Shown: in pieces, positions 7,823 to 16,875 of the stretch
Layout of the letters: each line of letters begins with the position of its first letter
Numbering within the stretch: the stretch's first letter is position 1
Source of the DNA: Thermoanaerobaculia bacterium
Lineage (GTDB): Bacteria; Acidobacteriota; Thermoanaerobaculia; Gp7-AA8
Direction of reading: 5' to 3'
DNA length: 40,769 bases
NCBI GenBank assembly: GCA_017883235.1
Contig: JADGNY010000054.1
Span: 1 to 40,769, forward strand
Position numbers and translations under genes: made by a program
Notes under the pieces: generated by a model
Databases searched by the model: none
What the model was told of the DNA's origin: nothing
Seen by the model: only the letters and a program-made list of their open reading frames with translations

Positions 7823-9562
7823 ATGAATACCGCTGTTCGACGGTTGCTGATCATTGCCTGCGTTGCGAGCGCCGTGTCGCTCTCGGCGCAGACGGCGAAA
7901 AAGAAGACGGCTTCGGAGCCGCGGCCGGCCAGTACCATGACCACCGATCCGGCGCAGTCGAGTACCGACGTGCCGAAATCCGATCAGGCCGCGACCCCAC
8001 CGGTCACCGCCGACACCGACAAAGACGCGTCCGACCCGCGGGCAATGCGCCTGTCGCTCGACGATGCCATCCACACGACGCTGGAGCGAAACATCGGCGT
8101 GCAACTCCAGCGCTATGACCTGGGGATGGCAGATGCGCAGCTTTTCGGCTCGTACTCGGTGTTCGATCCGCTGGCCAGCGCCACACTCGACCACCTCAAC
8201 AGCCAGACTCCGGTCTCTTCCGCCTTCCAGTCCAGCGGCGGAACCCAGACGGATGCGAACGTGTCGCTCCGCGACACCATCCCCACCGGCGGCAGTGTTT
8301 CGATCGGTGCCACCAACCGGCGGTTCACCAGCACCGGCAACGGTACGATCTTCAGTCCCGGATTCAATACAGGCATCAGCTTCGGACTCACGCAACCGCT
8401 GGCCCGCAACTTCGGCGTCGACGTCACGCGGCGCAACATCACCATCGCACGCAACACGCTCGGCATCAACCAGGAGGCGTTCAAGGTCGTGATGCTCGAC
8501 ACCACCTCGGCCGTCGAGCAGGCCTACTACGATCTCATCTTCACCCGCCGCTTCGTCGACGTGGTGAAGGAAGCACTCTTCCTGGCCCGTGACCAGGCCC
8601 GCATCACCCAGATCCGCATCGACGTCGGCGCGTCGGCCCCGCTCGACATTCTCCAGCCTCGCGTGCAGATCGCCACCACGGAAGAGAGTCTGATCAACGC
8701 CGTGGCCGCGGTCCGGGCGGCCGAAGACCGGCTGCGCGCTCTGCTCAACGTCCCCGCGGACGAGTGGGATCGCCCCATCATCCCGACCGATTCGATCGGC
8801 TACACGCCGATGACCGTCAACGTCAGCGAGGCCGTGGCCCGCGCCTACGAGCTCCGGCCCGAGATCAAAGAGAACCAGCTCACCACGGCGATCCGTAAGG
8901 TGACCTATCAGTTCGCGCGCAATCAGATCCTTCCGCAGGTTGACCTGAACCTCGGTTACAACGTGAACGGAACGGCCGGAACGCTGGTCAACCCGATTCC
9001 GGGGTTCACTTCCACCAACTTCGGGGACGCCGCCCGGGAGGTTCTCAAAAACGACTTCCCTGGCTGGAGCGTCGGATTGACGATCGGCGTGCCGGTGTTC
9101 AATTTCGCCGCTCGTGCCGAAAGGACGCGCGCCCGCCTGGACATGGAGCTCTCGCAGGCCGTCGAAGCACAGTCCCGGCAGAACATCGGCGTCGACGTCC
9201 GCACGGCCGCGCGCGCCATCGACACCGCGGCAAAGAACATTGCAGCCACCCGCACGGCCCGTGAGGCGGCGGAGGAGAACGTCAACGCCGAGCGCAAGCG
9301 CTACGAGAACGGCATGAGCACCAACTTCCAGGTGCTGCAGATCCAGCAGCAGCTCGCGGATGCACGCGGAAACGAACTGAACGCCCTGGTCGGCTACAAC
9401 AAAGCGATCGCCGCGTATCACCGCGCGGTCGGCGACCTGCTCGATACCCGCAACATCACCATCAACGAACCGCCGGCGCAGGAACCGTCGATTTTTTCCC
9501 GTTTCAACCGCTACAATTGGCTCAACTTCTCAGCCCACGACAACGCACCCGAGGAGAAATGA
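7823..9562 (+). CDS. TolC-family outer-membrane efflux protein
   Basis: This is the outer-membrane channel of a tripartite exporter, 579 aa. A signal peptide covers about residues 1-23 (RRLLIIACVASAVSLSAQ). After a T/S/P/A-rich linker, the TolC repeat begins near LSLDDAIHTTLERNIGVQLQ, and the second repeat is near YELRPEIKENQLTTAIRK. Long coiled-coil-forming stretches follow each (for example AARAIDTAAKNIAATRTAREA). ATG 7823 is chosen because AGGAGG lies 6 nt upstream; the longer frame from 7610 overlaps the previous gene. It is the first of five closely spaced genes that also encode an adaptor, an ABC ATPase and a permease. Confidence 0.9.
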   Translation: MNTAVRRLLIIACVASAVSLSAQTAKKKTASEPRPASTMTTDPAQSSTDVPKSDQAATPPVTADTDKDASDPRAMRLSLDDAIHTTLERNIGVQLQRYDLGMADAQLFGSYSVFDPLASATLDHLNSQTPVSSAFQSSGGTQTDANVSLRDTIPTGGSVSIGATNRRFTSTGNGTIFSPGFNTGISFGLTQPLARNFGVDVTRRNITIARNTLGINQEAFKVVMLDTTSAVEQAYYDLIFTRRFVDVVKEALFLARDQARITQIRIDVGASAPLDILQPRVQIATTEESLINAVAAVRAAEDRLRALLNVPADEWDRPIIPTDSIGYTPMTVNVSEAVARAYELRPEIKENQLTTAIRKVTYQFARNQILPQVDLNLGYNVNGTAGTLVNPIPGFTSTNFGDAAREVLKNDFPGWSVGLTIGVPVFNFAARAERTRARLDMELSQAVEAQSRQNIGVDVRTAARAIDTAAKNIAATRTAREAAEENVNAERKRYENGMSTNFQVLQIQQQLADARGNELNALVGYNKAIAAYHRAVGDLLDTRNITINEPPAQEPSIFSRFNRYNWLNFSAHDNAPEEK

Positions 9563-9565
9563 GCC

Positions 9566-10339
9566 ATGACGACTGGTCAGGATAACGCCCTAGCTACGCC
9601 CGCACCCGACCCCGGCCCGAAGCCGAATCCGGTTCAACGGATCATCGGCGTTCTGTTTTCGCCCGATGCCACGTTCGCATCGATCGCCAAGCGGCCCGAC
9701 TGGGTGTTGCCGCTGGTCATCCTGTGCGTGGTCGGATTGTTAGGCGGTATCGCGGTCGCGCAGCGAGTCGATTTCAGCGCCGTGGCGCGGGATGCGATGG
9801 ACACGAATCCTCAGACCGCCAAGCTACCGCCGGACCGGGTGGCGACGATGGTTCGCTTCACGGCCGCCACGATGAAGGTGACCGCCTACGCCTCGCCGGT
9901 TCTCACGGTTATTATCCTGCTCATCGTCGGCGGCGTCCTTCTGCTCGGATTTCGCCTGTTCGGTGGTGAAGGAGATTTCAAACAGGCGTTTTCCGTCACG
10001 ATCTACGCGTGGTATCCGCGCCTTGCGAAGGGTATTCTCGCCGCGGTCATCCTTCTTTCGAAAAAAGGGATTTCGATCTGGGATCTTCAGAATCCTGTGC
10101 GATCGAACCTCGGCTTCCTGTTCGATCCAAAAACGCAGCCGGTTCAGTTTGCCCTTGGTTCCTCGCTCGATCTGTTCGCGATCTGGTCCGTCGTCCTGCT
10201 CATCATCGGTTTTGCGGCAGTGTCGCGGCTATCACGCATGCGCTCGGCAATGATTGTCGGCGGCCTGTGGATCATCGTGAACGTCATTGCCCTGATCGGC
10301 CCGTTGCTTCAGTCGCTCAAGGCCGGATCAGGACAGTAG
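9566..10339 (+). CDS. Yip1-family membrane protein
   Basis: The product is a 257-aa inner-membrane protein with about five hydrophobic segments (near residues 45-65, 108-132, 150-172, 205-222 and 228-250). A cytoplasmic N-terminus is rich in Pro and Gly, and the family-like motif VLFSPDATFASIAKRPDW precedes the first helix. Bacterial Yip1-domain proteins have no agreed function. It begins 3 bp after the TolC stop and is followed after 46 bp by the adaptor gene, so it belongs to the export operon. It may help assemble the exporter or alter the membrane, but that is inference. Confidence 0.8.
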   Translation: MTTGQDNALATPAPDPGPKPNPVQRIIGVLFSPDATFASIAKRPDWVLPLVILCVVGLLGGIAVAQRVDFSAVARDAMDTNPQTAKLPPDRVATMVRFTAATMKVTAYASPVLTVIILLIVGGVLLLGFRLFGGEGDFKQAFSVTIYAWYPRLAKGILAAVILLSKKGISIWDLQNPVRSNLGFLFDPKTQPVQFALGSSLDLFAIWSVVLLIIGFAAVSRLSRMRSAMIVGGLWIIVNVIALIGPLLQSLKAGSGQ

Positions 10340-10385
10340 CCATGTCTGAAACGATGAAGTATACCGCCACCATTCGAAGTGATCG

Positions 10386-11630
10386 ATGAAGAAAACTCTC
10401 ATCATCGTCGGGGCTCTCGTCCTCGTTGCCGTCATCATCTTTGCCAGCGTTCGGGGAGGCGGGTCGAAGGGGGAGAAGGTCTACGTCGAGCCGGTGACGG
10501 CACGCAACATCCAGGCGATCGTCACCGCCCCGGGCGAGGTCGACCCCAAGGTCAAGGTCAACATCAGCGCTTACATCATCGGCAAGATCGAGAAGCTTTA
10601 CTTCAATGAGGGTGACAACGTCGTCAGGGGACAGCGGCTGATCGACCTCGAGAGGACGGCATACCAGGCCGCCTTCCTGCGCGCGCAGGCCGCGGTTTCC
10701 GCCGCCCGGATCGAAGTCGTGCGCGCAAAGGCAGCCATGGCCACCACTGACACCGCCTACAAACGCGCCATCAATCTCGGGAAGCAGGGCATCCAGGCGC
10801 AGGAGCTGTTCGATCAGGCGCGGCAGGCGAACGACAATGCCGTCGCCGGATACGACTCCGCCAGACAAGGCGTATCCCAGGCGGAAGCTCTTCTGCAGTC
10901 AGCCCAGACCGATCTCGACCACACCACCATCCTCTCGCCTATGAACGGCAAGGTCGTACAGCTCAACGCTCATGAAGGCGAGGTCGTCATCCCCGGTACG
11001 ATGAACAACCCCGGCTCGGTCATCGCCGTCATCGCCGATCTTTCCGAGATCCTGGTCGAGGCCACGGTCGGCGAAACCGAGATCACCGGTATTCGGATCA
11101 ACCAGCCGGCCAAAATCCACGTCGACGCCATTCCGGACAAGGAGTACGCCGGCCACGTCGCCGAGATCGGCAGCTCCGCCGCGCTCAAGCAAGGGACCGG
11201 CGCGGGCATGCGCTACTTCACCGTCAAGGTTCTGATCGACAACACAGACGACCGCCTGCGTCCCGGCATGACCGCGCAGGTCTCGATCATCACCATTACG
11301 GCCGGCAGCGCGCTGTCGGTGCCGATTCAGAGCGTCGTCGAGCGCGTCCCACCGTCGTTGGCGAAGTCGAAGAGCGGTACGGACGACGAGGATGAAAACG
11401 CGCCGAAGTCCAAGTTCGTTTTCGTGGTCAAGGACGGCAAGGTGAAGCTGACCGAGGTGAAGACAGGCATCAGCGACGCCACGCATGTCGCGCTCCTCTC
11501 CGGCGTTACCGCCAAAGACCATGTCGTCACCGGACCATTCCGCACATTGAAGAAACTGATCGACGGCGATTCCGTAGAAGTGACGAAGGAAGAGTCGAAG
11601 ACTCCTCAAAGCGGGACGGCGTCAAAGTGA
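10386..11630 (+). CDS. Efflux periplasmic adaptor protein, MacA/HlyD-like
   Basis: This is the membrane-fusion subunit that links an inner-membrane ABC transporter to TolC. The 414-aa protein has an N-terminal membrane anchor (residues 4-20), then a biotinyl-lipoyl half-motif ([20 protein letters not shown]), a helical hairpin at about residues 95-175 rich in Ala and Gln, the second lipoyl half ([20 protein letters not shown]) and beta-barrel domains. A charged insert, [16 protein letters not shown], lies near residue 330. The ATPase gene overlaps its end by 4 nt. Confidence 0.92.
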   Translation: MKKTLIIVGALVLVAVIIFASVRGGGSKGEKVYVEPVTARNIQAIVTAPGEVDPKVKVNISAYIIGKIEKLYFNEGDNVVRGQRLIDLERTAYQAAFLRAQAAVSAARIEVVRAKAAMATTDTAYKRAINLGKQGIQAQELFDQARQANDNAVAGYDSARQGVSQAEALLQSAQTDLDHTTILSPMNGKVVQLNAHEGEVVIPGTMNNPGSVIAVIADLSEILVEATVGETEITGIRINQPAKIHVDAIPDKEYAGHVAEIGSSAALKQGTGAGMRYFTVKVLIDNTDDRLRPGMTAQVSIITITAGSALSVPIQSVVERVPPSLAKSKSGTDDEDENAPKSKFVFVVKDGKVKLTEVKTGISDATHVALLSGVTAKDHVVTGPFRTLKKLIDGDSVEVTKEESKTPQSGTASK

Positions 11631-12310
11631 GTCAAAACGGAAATCACCTGATCGAAATGCGCGCCCTGACGCGCACCTATCAACTCGGACCTCAGGACAT
11701 CTTCGCCCTGCGCGGCGTCGATCTCATCATCGACCACGGCGAATATGTGGCCATCATGGGACCGTCGGGCTCGGGCAAGTCGACGCTGATGAACATCGTC
11801 GGCTGCCTCGACCGCCCCTCCTCGGGTCATTACATCCTCGACGGCACACCGGTCGAGGATATGAACGACGACGAGCTGGCCGCGGTGCGCAACAAGAAGA
11901 TCGGATTCGTCTTCCAGACGTTCAACCTTCTCTCCCGCACCACGGCGCTGCAGAACGTCGAGCTGCCGCTCGTCTACGCGAAGATCGGTCGCCACGAACG
12001 GCGTGAGATGGCCGAGGAGGCGCTGACCTCGGTAGGGCTCGGCGACCGGATGAACCACCAGCCGAACGAGCTGTCCGGCGGCCAGCGCCAGCGCGTCGCC
12101 ATCGCCCGTGCGCTCGTCAACAAGCCGTCGCTGCTGCTGGCCGACGAGCCGACCGGAAACCTCGACTCCCAGACCGGCCGCGAAATCCTCGATCTCTTCC
12201 GCGAGCTCTCCTCCCGCGGCAACTCCATCATCCTGGTTACTCACGAAGACGACGTGGCGCGGGAAGCACAACGCGTGATTCATCTCCGCGACGGCAAGAT
12301 CGTCCCGTAA
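11627..12310 (+). CDS. ABC transporter ATPase, MacB/LolD type
   Basis: A 227-aa ATPase with Walker [10 protein letters not shown] (45-53), Q-loop in FVFQTFNLL, signature LSGGQ (149-153) and Walker [13 protein letters not shown] (169-180). The GNLD ending and the [10 protein letters not shown] stretch are characteristic of the MacB/LolD/FtsE group. The start is GTG 11627 within a 4-nt GTGA overlap with the adaptor gene, which implies translational coupling. The partner permease follows after 13 bp, so the MacB function is split over two proteins here. Confidence 0.94.
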   Translation: MSQNGNHLIEMRALTRTYQLGPQDIFALRGVDLIIDHGEYVAIMGPSGSGKSTLMNIVGCLDRPSSGHYILDGTPVEDMNDDELAAVRNKKIGFVFQTFNLLSRTTALQNVELPLVYAKIGRHERREMAEEALTSVGLGDRMNHQPNELSGGQRQRVAIARALVNKPSLLLADEPTGNLDSQTGREILDLFRELSSRGNSIILVTHEDDVAREAQRVIHLRDGKIVP

Positions 12311-12323
12311 ACTGGCGCGCTCG

Positions 12324-13544
12324 ATGTTCTTCGAAAACGTCAAGATCGCCCTGCGCGCAATCGGCGCTAACAAGATGCGCTCGATCCTCACGGTCCTCGG
12401 CGTGATGATCGGCGTGGCCGCCGTCATCGCCGTCGTCTCGCTCGTGCAGGGGATGCAGTACCAGATATCCAGCCAGCTCGAGAACGTAGGCGCCACGTTC
12501 ATCCGTGTCGCGCCCGACTTCTCCGGCATGCAACGGAATCCGTTCCTTCCCGTTCCCTCGCTCACCTACGAGGACGCCGTGGCCGTCCAGCGTGGCGCCA
12601 CCGCCATCCGCTCCTTTACTCCGCTCTTCATCGGCACGGCCTCGCTCAAGAACGGCGATACACGTCACGACACCACGCTGATCGCCTGCAACCAGAGCTA
12701 CCCCGACGTTGTCAAGCAGTTTGTCGATCACGGCCGCTTCTTCGGCACCCTCGACGAGGAAGCGAAGAAGCGCGTGGCGGTCCTCGGCTTCGAGGCCGCA
12801 CGGCAACTCCAGCTCAGCGACGGAGTCGGCAAGGATATCCGCCTCGATGACAACAATTTCACCGTCATCGGCGTGATGGAAAAGCGCGGATCCTCGATCG
12901 GCAGCGATCCCGATGACGTCGTCTACATCCCGTTCGCCACCGCCCAACTGCTCTACGGGCCGGATCGCATGCAGCACATCCCGATCGCCCTTCAGGTGCG
13001 TACCCGCGACGATATCGACCTGGCCAAGGAACAGGTGACCGACATCCTGCGGGCGCGGCATCATCTGAAAAAAGGGGTGCCCAACGACTTCCAGATCACC
13101 TCGCAGGAAGAGTTGATGAAGACGATCTCTTCGATTCTGAACACGACCACCGGCATCATGGGGGCCGTGGTCGGTATCGCTCTGCTCGTCGGCGGGATCG
13201 GCATCATGAACATCATGCTGGTGTCGGTGACGGAGCGGACCCGCGAGATCGGCATCCGCAAAGCGATCGGCGCGCGCCGCTACGACGTCCTGATCCAGTT
13301 CCTGATCGAGGCGGTGACGCTCTCCGGCTTCGGCGGCGCCATCGGTATCGCCGGCGGTTACGTCGGGGCGGCGCTCGTTCGTCTGCTGCTGAAACGCTGG
13401 ATCGAGCTCCCGCCGGTCCACACCCCGATGTGGGCCATCGTCCTCGCTTTCACCTTCTGCGCCATCCTCGGCATCATCTTCGGCATCTACCCCGCCGCGA
13501 AAGCGTCGAAGCTCGATCCAATCGAAGCGCTGCGCTACGAGTAG
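12324..13544 (+). CDS. ABC transporter permease, MacB/FtsX type
   Basis: A 406-aa permease with the MacB layout: a first transmembrane helix at about residues 18-42 (SILTVLGVMIGVAAVIAVVS), a periplasmic core of about 240 residues, and three C-terminal helices in an FtsX domain (near 275-300, 325-350 and 360-385). The coupling motif TERTREIGIRKAIGAR sits before the last two helices. Together with the ATPase, adaptor and TolC it makes a complete mechanotransmission-type exporter for a macrolide, peptide, lipid or siderophore; the substrate cannot be read from the sequence. It is the last gene of the operon. Confidence 0.93.
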   Translation: MFFENVKIALRAIGANKMRSILTVLGVMIGVAAVIAVVSLVQGMQYQISSQLENVGATFIRVAPDFSGMQRNPFLPVPSLTYEDAVAVQRGATAIRSFTPLFIGTASLKNGDTRHDTTLIACNQSYPDVVKQFVDHGRFFGTLDEEAKKRVAVLGFEAARQLQLSDGVGKDIRLDDNNFTVIGVMEKRGSSIGSDPDDVVYIPFATAQLLYGPDRMQHIPIALQVRTRDDIDLAKEQVTDILRARHHLKKGVPNDFQITSQEELMKTISSILNTTTGIMGAVVGIALLVGGIGIMNIMLVSVTERTREIGIRKAIGARRYDVLIQFLIEAVTLSGFGGAIGIAGGYVGAALVRLLLKRWIELPPVHTPMWAIVLAFTFCAILGIIFGIYPAAKASKLDPIEALRYE

Positions 13545-13545
13545 G

Positions 13546-13608
13546 GCCACCCTTCGCGCCTTCGCGTGCGATCGATGGTCACGCGAAGCCGCGAAGCCGC
13601 GAAGTGGC
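13546..13608. repeat. Imperfect inverted repeat after the export operon
   Basis: The left arm reads CCACCCTTCGCGCCTTCGCG and the right arm reads CGCGAAGCCGCGAAG followed by TGGC, with an extra tandem copy of CCGCGAAG. It starts right after the permease stop and may fold in the mRNA. It has no T-run, so termination is only possible. Confidence 0.6.
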
Positions 13609-13667
13609 AACACTGCACCGGTACACCCCCCGTGCCCCAATGCTGCGTGACGGTCTTTATCTGCGCT

Positions 13668-13710
13668 CATCTGCGTCATCTGCGGATAAGCCTTCCGCCG
13701 GCGCTACACT
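13668..13710 (+). repeat. Duplicated promoter segment, copy 1
   Basis: A 28-bp stretch (13668-13695; CATCTGCGTCATCTGCGG then ATAAGCCTTC) and, after a few bases, GCGCTACACT (13701-13710) recur almost unchanged at 14224-14251 and 14259-14268. TACACT (13705-13710) is a -10-like box ending 9 nt before the ATG of the dehydrogenase fragment. Confidence 0.85.
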
Positions 13711-13719
13711 GACGGCAGC

Positions 13720-14193
13720 ATGAAAGCCGCCGTCTGCACGCGATACGGTCCGCCGGAAGTCCTGCAGATCCGAGACGTCGAGAAGCCTGTCCCGAGGGAC
13801 GACGAGGTTCTGATCAGGATCCATGCGGCGGCGGTCACCTTCAGTGATTGTTTCGCCAGGAGCGGCTTCAGGGGTGCCCCGCGCGTAATGCAGATCCTGG
13901 TGCGGCCGGTGCTGGGTATCAGGGGGCCGAGGAGGTCGATCCTGGGGTTGGTATTGGCGGGGGAGATCGAACAGGCCGGCAAGCGCGTCCGGCGCTTCGG
14001 GGTGGGCGACCGGGTGTTTGCCTTCACCATGCTTCATGGCGGCGGCTACGCCCAGTACACCTGCCTGCGGGAAAACAAGACCATCGCTCTCGCTCCGTCC
14101 AACCTGAGCGATGAGGAGGCGGCGGCCATTCCTTACGGGGGACTCATGGCGTTGCACCACCTCAGGAAAGGCAACATTCAGAGTGGGCAACAG
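13720..14193 (+). pseudogene. Zinc/quinone-type alcohol dehydrogenase, N-terminal fragment
   Basis: About 158 codons match the start of the medium-chain dehydrogenase/quinone oxidoreductase family: MKAAVCTRYGPPEVLQI, the GroES-like domain with DEVLIRIHAAAVTFSD, GVGDRVFAFTMLHGGGYAQY and EEAAAIPYGGLMALHHL. Family members are normally about 320-340 aa. Homology stops at NIQSGQQ, just where the NADPH-binding Rossmann fold (usually AxGxxG) should begin. The rest has been lost and is followed by a second copy of the promoter segment. The frame stays open by chance to 15759 over the next gene. The remnant lacks its cofactor domain and should be inactive as a dehydrogenase. Confidence 0.85.
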
Positions 14194-14223
14194 GCACAGA
14201 TTGAAGACCGTCGTTTCTGCGCA

Positions 14224-14268
14224 CATCTGCGTCATCTGCGGATAAGCCTTCATGGGCCGCGCTACACT
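14224..14268 (+). repeat. Duplicated promoter segment, copy 2
   Basis: This is the second copy of the segment at 13668-13710: 28 identical bases (14224-14251), then GCGCTACACT (14259-14268). TACACT (14263-14268) ends 7 nt before the ATG of the DUF885 gene, with no Shine-Dalgarno, as in other apparently leaderless genes of this window. Confidence 0.85.
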
Positions 14269-14275
14269 CCCGCGC

Positions 14276-16015
14276 ATGAAACGCATTGCATTGGTCATGA
14301 CACTACTCTTCGCAGGGGCCTCCTTCGCCGCGCCGAAGAAAGCAACGCCGCCGATGAAACCGCTCACGCCTGCCGAGCTTCATACGCTCGCTCACGACTA
14401 CTACGAATGGCAGAAGAAGACCTACCCGGTCAGCGCCAGCGATCAGGGATTTCATGCCGCCGACGACAAGCTCGGCGACTTCTCGCCCGCGGCGATCGCG
14501 CGCAATGCTTCGCATGTGCGGGCGCTGCTCGATCGCGTCCGCGGCGCGGACGTCACCGGCTGGCCGAAGGACGACGTCATCGACTGGCTGCTCTTTCGCT
14601 CGCAGCTCGAAGGGGCCGACTTTCCCGAGCGCGTGCAGAAGCCGGAGGAGACCGACCCGCAGGTCTACGTCGGCGAAGCAAGCAACGCCATCTTCTCGCT
14701 GCTGAAGAAGGACTACGCTCCCGCGCGCACGCGGGCGCTGGCGGCGACGGCGCGGATGAAGGCGATGCCGGCCATGATCGAGCAGGCCGAGCGCAATCTG
14801 AAGAATCCCGTGCGCCTCTACGCGCAACTGGCCATCGATTCGGCACGCTCCATCGATCCGCTCTTCTCCTCGAGCCTGATGACGATCGCCGGCGACCTCT
14901 CGCCCGAGGAGCGCAATTCGCTCGATGCCGCGCGCGAGGAAGCCGTCGCCTCGCTGCACGGCTTCGCCGACTGGCTGGAGAAAGACCTCCCGAAGATGAC
15001 GGCCTGGAAGCCGATGGGGGAGGCCAACTACAACTACATGCTCCGCCACATCCTCCTCCTGCCGATGGATTCGCGCGATGTGGCGCACCTCGGCGAGGTG
15101 GAGCTGGGACGCTATCGCGCCTTCGAGGCCATGCTCGCCGATCCGTCGATGGCCGATCCCAATCCGGCACGCGTGAAAAACATCCCGCCCGATCAGCAGG
15201 CCTTCCTCGCCGCGTACGAGAGCCGCGAGCAGGAGATGATCGACTTCCTCAAGCAGAAGAAGCTGGTCACATTGCCGCCGTATCTCGGCTCGTTCCAGAT
15301 CCGCCAGCTCCCCGAGGCATTCAAGCCGACCAGTCCCGGGGGATTCATGAACCCGCCCGGAATCTACGACGCCGACGACGGCGGCTTCTACTTCATCCCC
15401 ACCTACAACCCGCAGAGCCACAACTTCTACCTTCGCGCCGCCATCGAGGACCCGCGTCCGATCCTCGGTCACGAAGGCATCCCCGGCCACTTCCTGCAGA
15501 TCTCGATCGCCAATCACCTCGTGAACGAGATCCGGCGGCATCACGCCGAGAGCGTCTTCATCGAGGGATGGGCACTCTACGGGGAGGAGATGCTCTTGCG
15601 CGAAGGCTTGTACGCGCCGGAGTCGGCGGGTGCGGCGCAGGTGCTGCGCCTTTCGCGCTACCGCGCCGCGCGCATCGGCGTCGATGTGAACCTGCACACC
15701 GGGCGCTGGTCATTCGAACAGGGGGTGAACTACTTCATGGACGGCGGCGGACTCGATAAGGAAGCGGCGGAAGGAGAGGCCGCGGGCGCGGCGTCGTCTC
15801 CGACGCAGAAGATCAGCTACATCACCGGCAAGTGGCAGATCATGCGCCTCCTCGGGCGCTACCGCGACGCGAAGGGGGCCGATTTCCGGCTCGGCCAGTT
15901 TCACGACGACCTGATCGCACACGGTTCGCTGCCGGTGTCGATCCTGACCTGGATCCTGCTCGACGATCCGAGCGAGATCGAACTGGCGGCCGGAATGAAG
16001 TTCGGCGCGAAGTAG
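14276..16015 (+). CDS. DUF885 family metallopeptidase-like secreted protein
   Basis: The product is 579 aa with an N-terminal signal peptide (MKRIALVMTLLFAGASFAAP). The DUF885 hallmark GHEGIPGHFLQ is present at about residues 398-408; it is a gluzincin-like variant of the HExxH zinc site. A downstream glutamate region, ESVFIEGWALYGEEM, supplies the likely third ligand, as in carboxypeptidase Taq/M3-like folds. It is probably an exported zinc peptidase; substrate unknown. The start is ATG 14276, just after the TACACT box; the upstream in-frame ATG 14252 lies inside the duplicated segment. The VOC gene follows after 23 bp. Confidence 0.9.
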   Translation: MKRIALVMTLLFAGASFAAPKKATPPMKPLTPAELHTLAHDYYEWQKKTYPVSASDQGFHAADDKLGDFSPAAIARNASHVRALLDRVRGADVTGWPKDDVIDWLLFRSQLEGADFPERVQKPEETDPQVYVGEASNAIFSLLKKDYAPARTRALAATARMKAMPAMIEQAERNLKNPVRLYAQLAIDSARSIDPLFSSSLMTIAGDLSPEERNSLDAAREEAVASLHGFADWLEKDLPKMTAWKPMGEANYNYMLRHILLLPMDSRDVAHLGEVELGRYRAFEAMLADPSMADPNPARVKNIPPDQQAFLAAYESREQEMIDFLKQKKLVTLPPYLGSFQIRQLPEAFKPTSPGGFMNPPGIYDADDGGFYFIPTYNPQSHNFYLRAAIEDPRPILGHEGIPGHFLQISIANHLVNEIRRHHAESVFIEGWALYGEEMLLREGLYAPESAGAAQVLRLSRYRAARIGVDVNLHTGRWSFEQGVNYFMDGGGLDKEAAEGEAAGAASSPTQKISYITGKWQIMRLLGRYRDAKGADFRLGQFHDDLIAHGSLPVSILTWILLDDPSEIELAAGMKFGAK

Positions 16016-16038
16016 AATTTGCTCTACGGAGGTGCGCG

Positions 16039-16791
16039 ATGCCTGTAGTAGTCGACAAATACGAGCCCGGGATGTTTTGCTGGATCGAGCTGGCCACGAA
16101 CGACGCTGCCGCCTCGAAGAGCTTCTACACGTCGCTCTTCGGTTGGGATACGAGCGACATGCCGGTTCCTGACGGCGTCTACACGATGCTTCAGAAGGAT
16201 GGCCACGACCTCGGTGCGCTGTATCAGAACAAAGACGCTCCGCCGAACTGGGCGTCGTACGTTGCCGTAGCCAGTGCCGACGATTCCGCGAAGAAGGCGC
16301 AGGCCCTCGGCGCGAACCTCATCGCTCCGCCGTTCGACGTGATGGACGTCGGCCGCATGGCCGTCGTCGCCGACCCGCAGGGGGCGACGTTCTGCCTGTG
16401 GCAGGCGAAGAAGCACATCGGCGCGACGATCCGCGGCGAGACGGGCACGTTGTGCTGGAACGAGCTGATGACGCCGGACATCGCCGCCGCGAACGACTTC
16501 TATGCGAAGCTCTTCGGCTGGAACCTGAGGCCGAGCCGCGAGTACACCGAGATCAGCGTGGGTACAGTTGGCGTAGGCGGCATGATGCAGATGACATCCG
16601 ACATGCAGGGGATGCCGTCGAGCTGGACTCCCTACTTCGCCGTCGACGATTGTGATGCCACCGCCGACAAGGCGAAGTCGCTCGGCGCCCAGGTCTACGT
16701 GAAGCCGACCGACATCCCCAACGTCGGCCGCTTCGCCGTTATCGGGGATCCTCAAGGAGCGATGTTCGACATCATCAAGCTGGCTATGTAA
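16039..16791 (+). CDS. VOC family protein with two glyoxalase-like domains
   Basis: A 250-aa cytoplasmic protein built from two similar domains. The first opens PGMFCWIELATNDAAASKSFY (about residues 9-29) and the second opens TGTLCWNELMTPDIAAANDFY (about 135-155). Each ends with a DPQGA motif (VVADPQGATF, VIGDPQGAMF). This is the vicinal-oxygen-chelate fold used by glyoxalases, dioxygenases and antibiotic-binding proteins, and resembles the CFP-30B group. The substrate is unknown. The start is ATG 16039, with the ribosome site GGAGG 7 nt upstream. It is probably co-transcribed with the DUF885 gene. Confidence 0.92.
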   Translation: MPVVVDKYEPGMFCWIELATNDAAASKSFYTSLFGWDTSDMPVPDGVYTMLQKDGHDLGALYQNKDAPPNWASYVAVASADDSAKKAQALGANLIAPPFDVMDVGRMAVVADPQGATFCLWQAKKHIGATIRGETGTLCWNELMTPDIAAANDFYAKLFGWNLRPSREYTEISVGTVGVGGMMQMTSDMQGMPSSWTPYFAVDDCDATADKAKSLGAQVYVKPTDIPNVGRFAVIGDPQGAMFDIIKLAM

Positions 16792-16834
16792 CGATTCTTG
16801 ACGGCCGCTCGCGAGCGACAGCCTGCCGGGGTTG

Positions 16835-16870
16835 GCCGCAACGCGGCGCGTTCGCCGCGTTAGCGGCAAC
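16835..16870. repeat. Hairpin and left flank of the 21-bp array
   Basis: GCCGCAACGCGGCG (16835-16848) pairs with CGCCGCGTTAGCGGC (16853-16867) with one bulge and a CGTT loop. The 17-bp string GCCGCGTTAGCGGCAAC (16854-16870), followed by AGACGG, is repeated exactly at 17349-17365 on the other side of the array (there followed by AAGACGG). Confidence 0.8.
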
Positions 16871-16875
16871 AGACG

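Noticed and set aside
12237-13679. 480-codon minus-strand frame antisense to the permease
   Set aside because: His/Asp/Arg-rich composition typical of antisense frames in GC-rich DNA; the plus strand encodes a clear FtsX-type permease.
13720-15759. Single 679-codon gene starting as a dehydrogenase
   Set aside because: Only the first 158 codons have protein similarity; the rest is an out-of-frame reading of the DUF885 gene, which has its own signal peptide, zinc motif and start.
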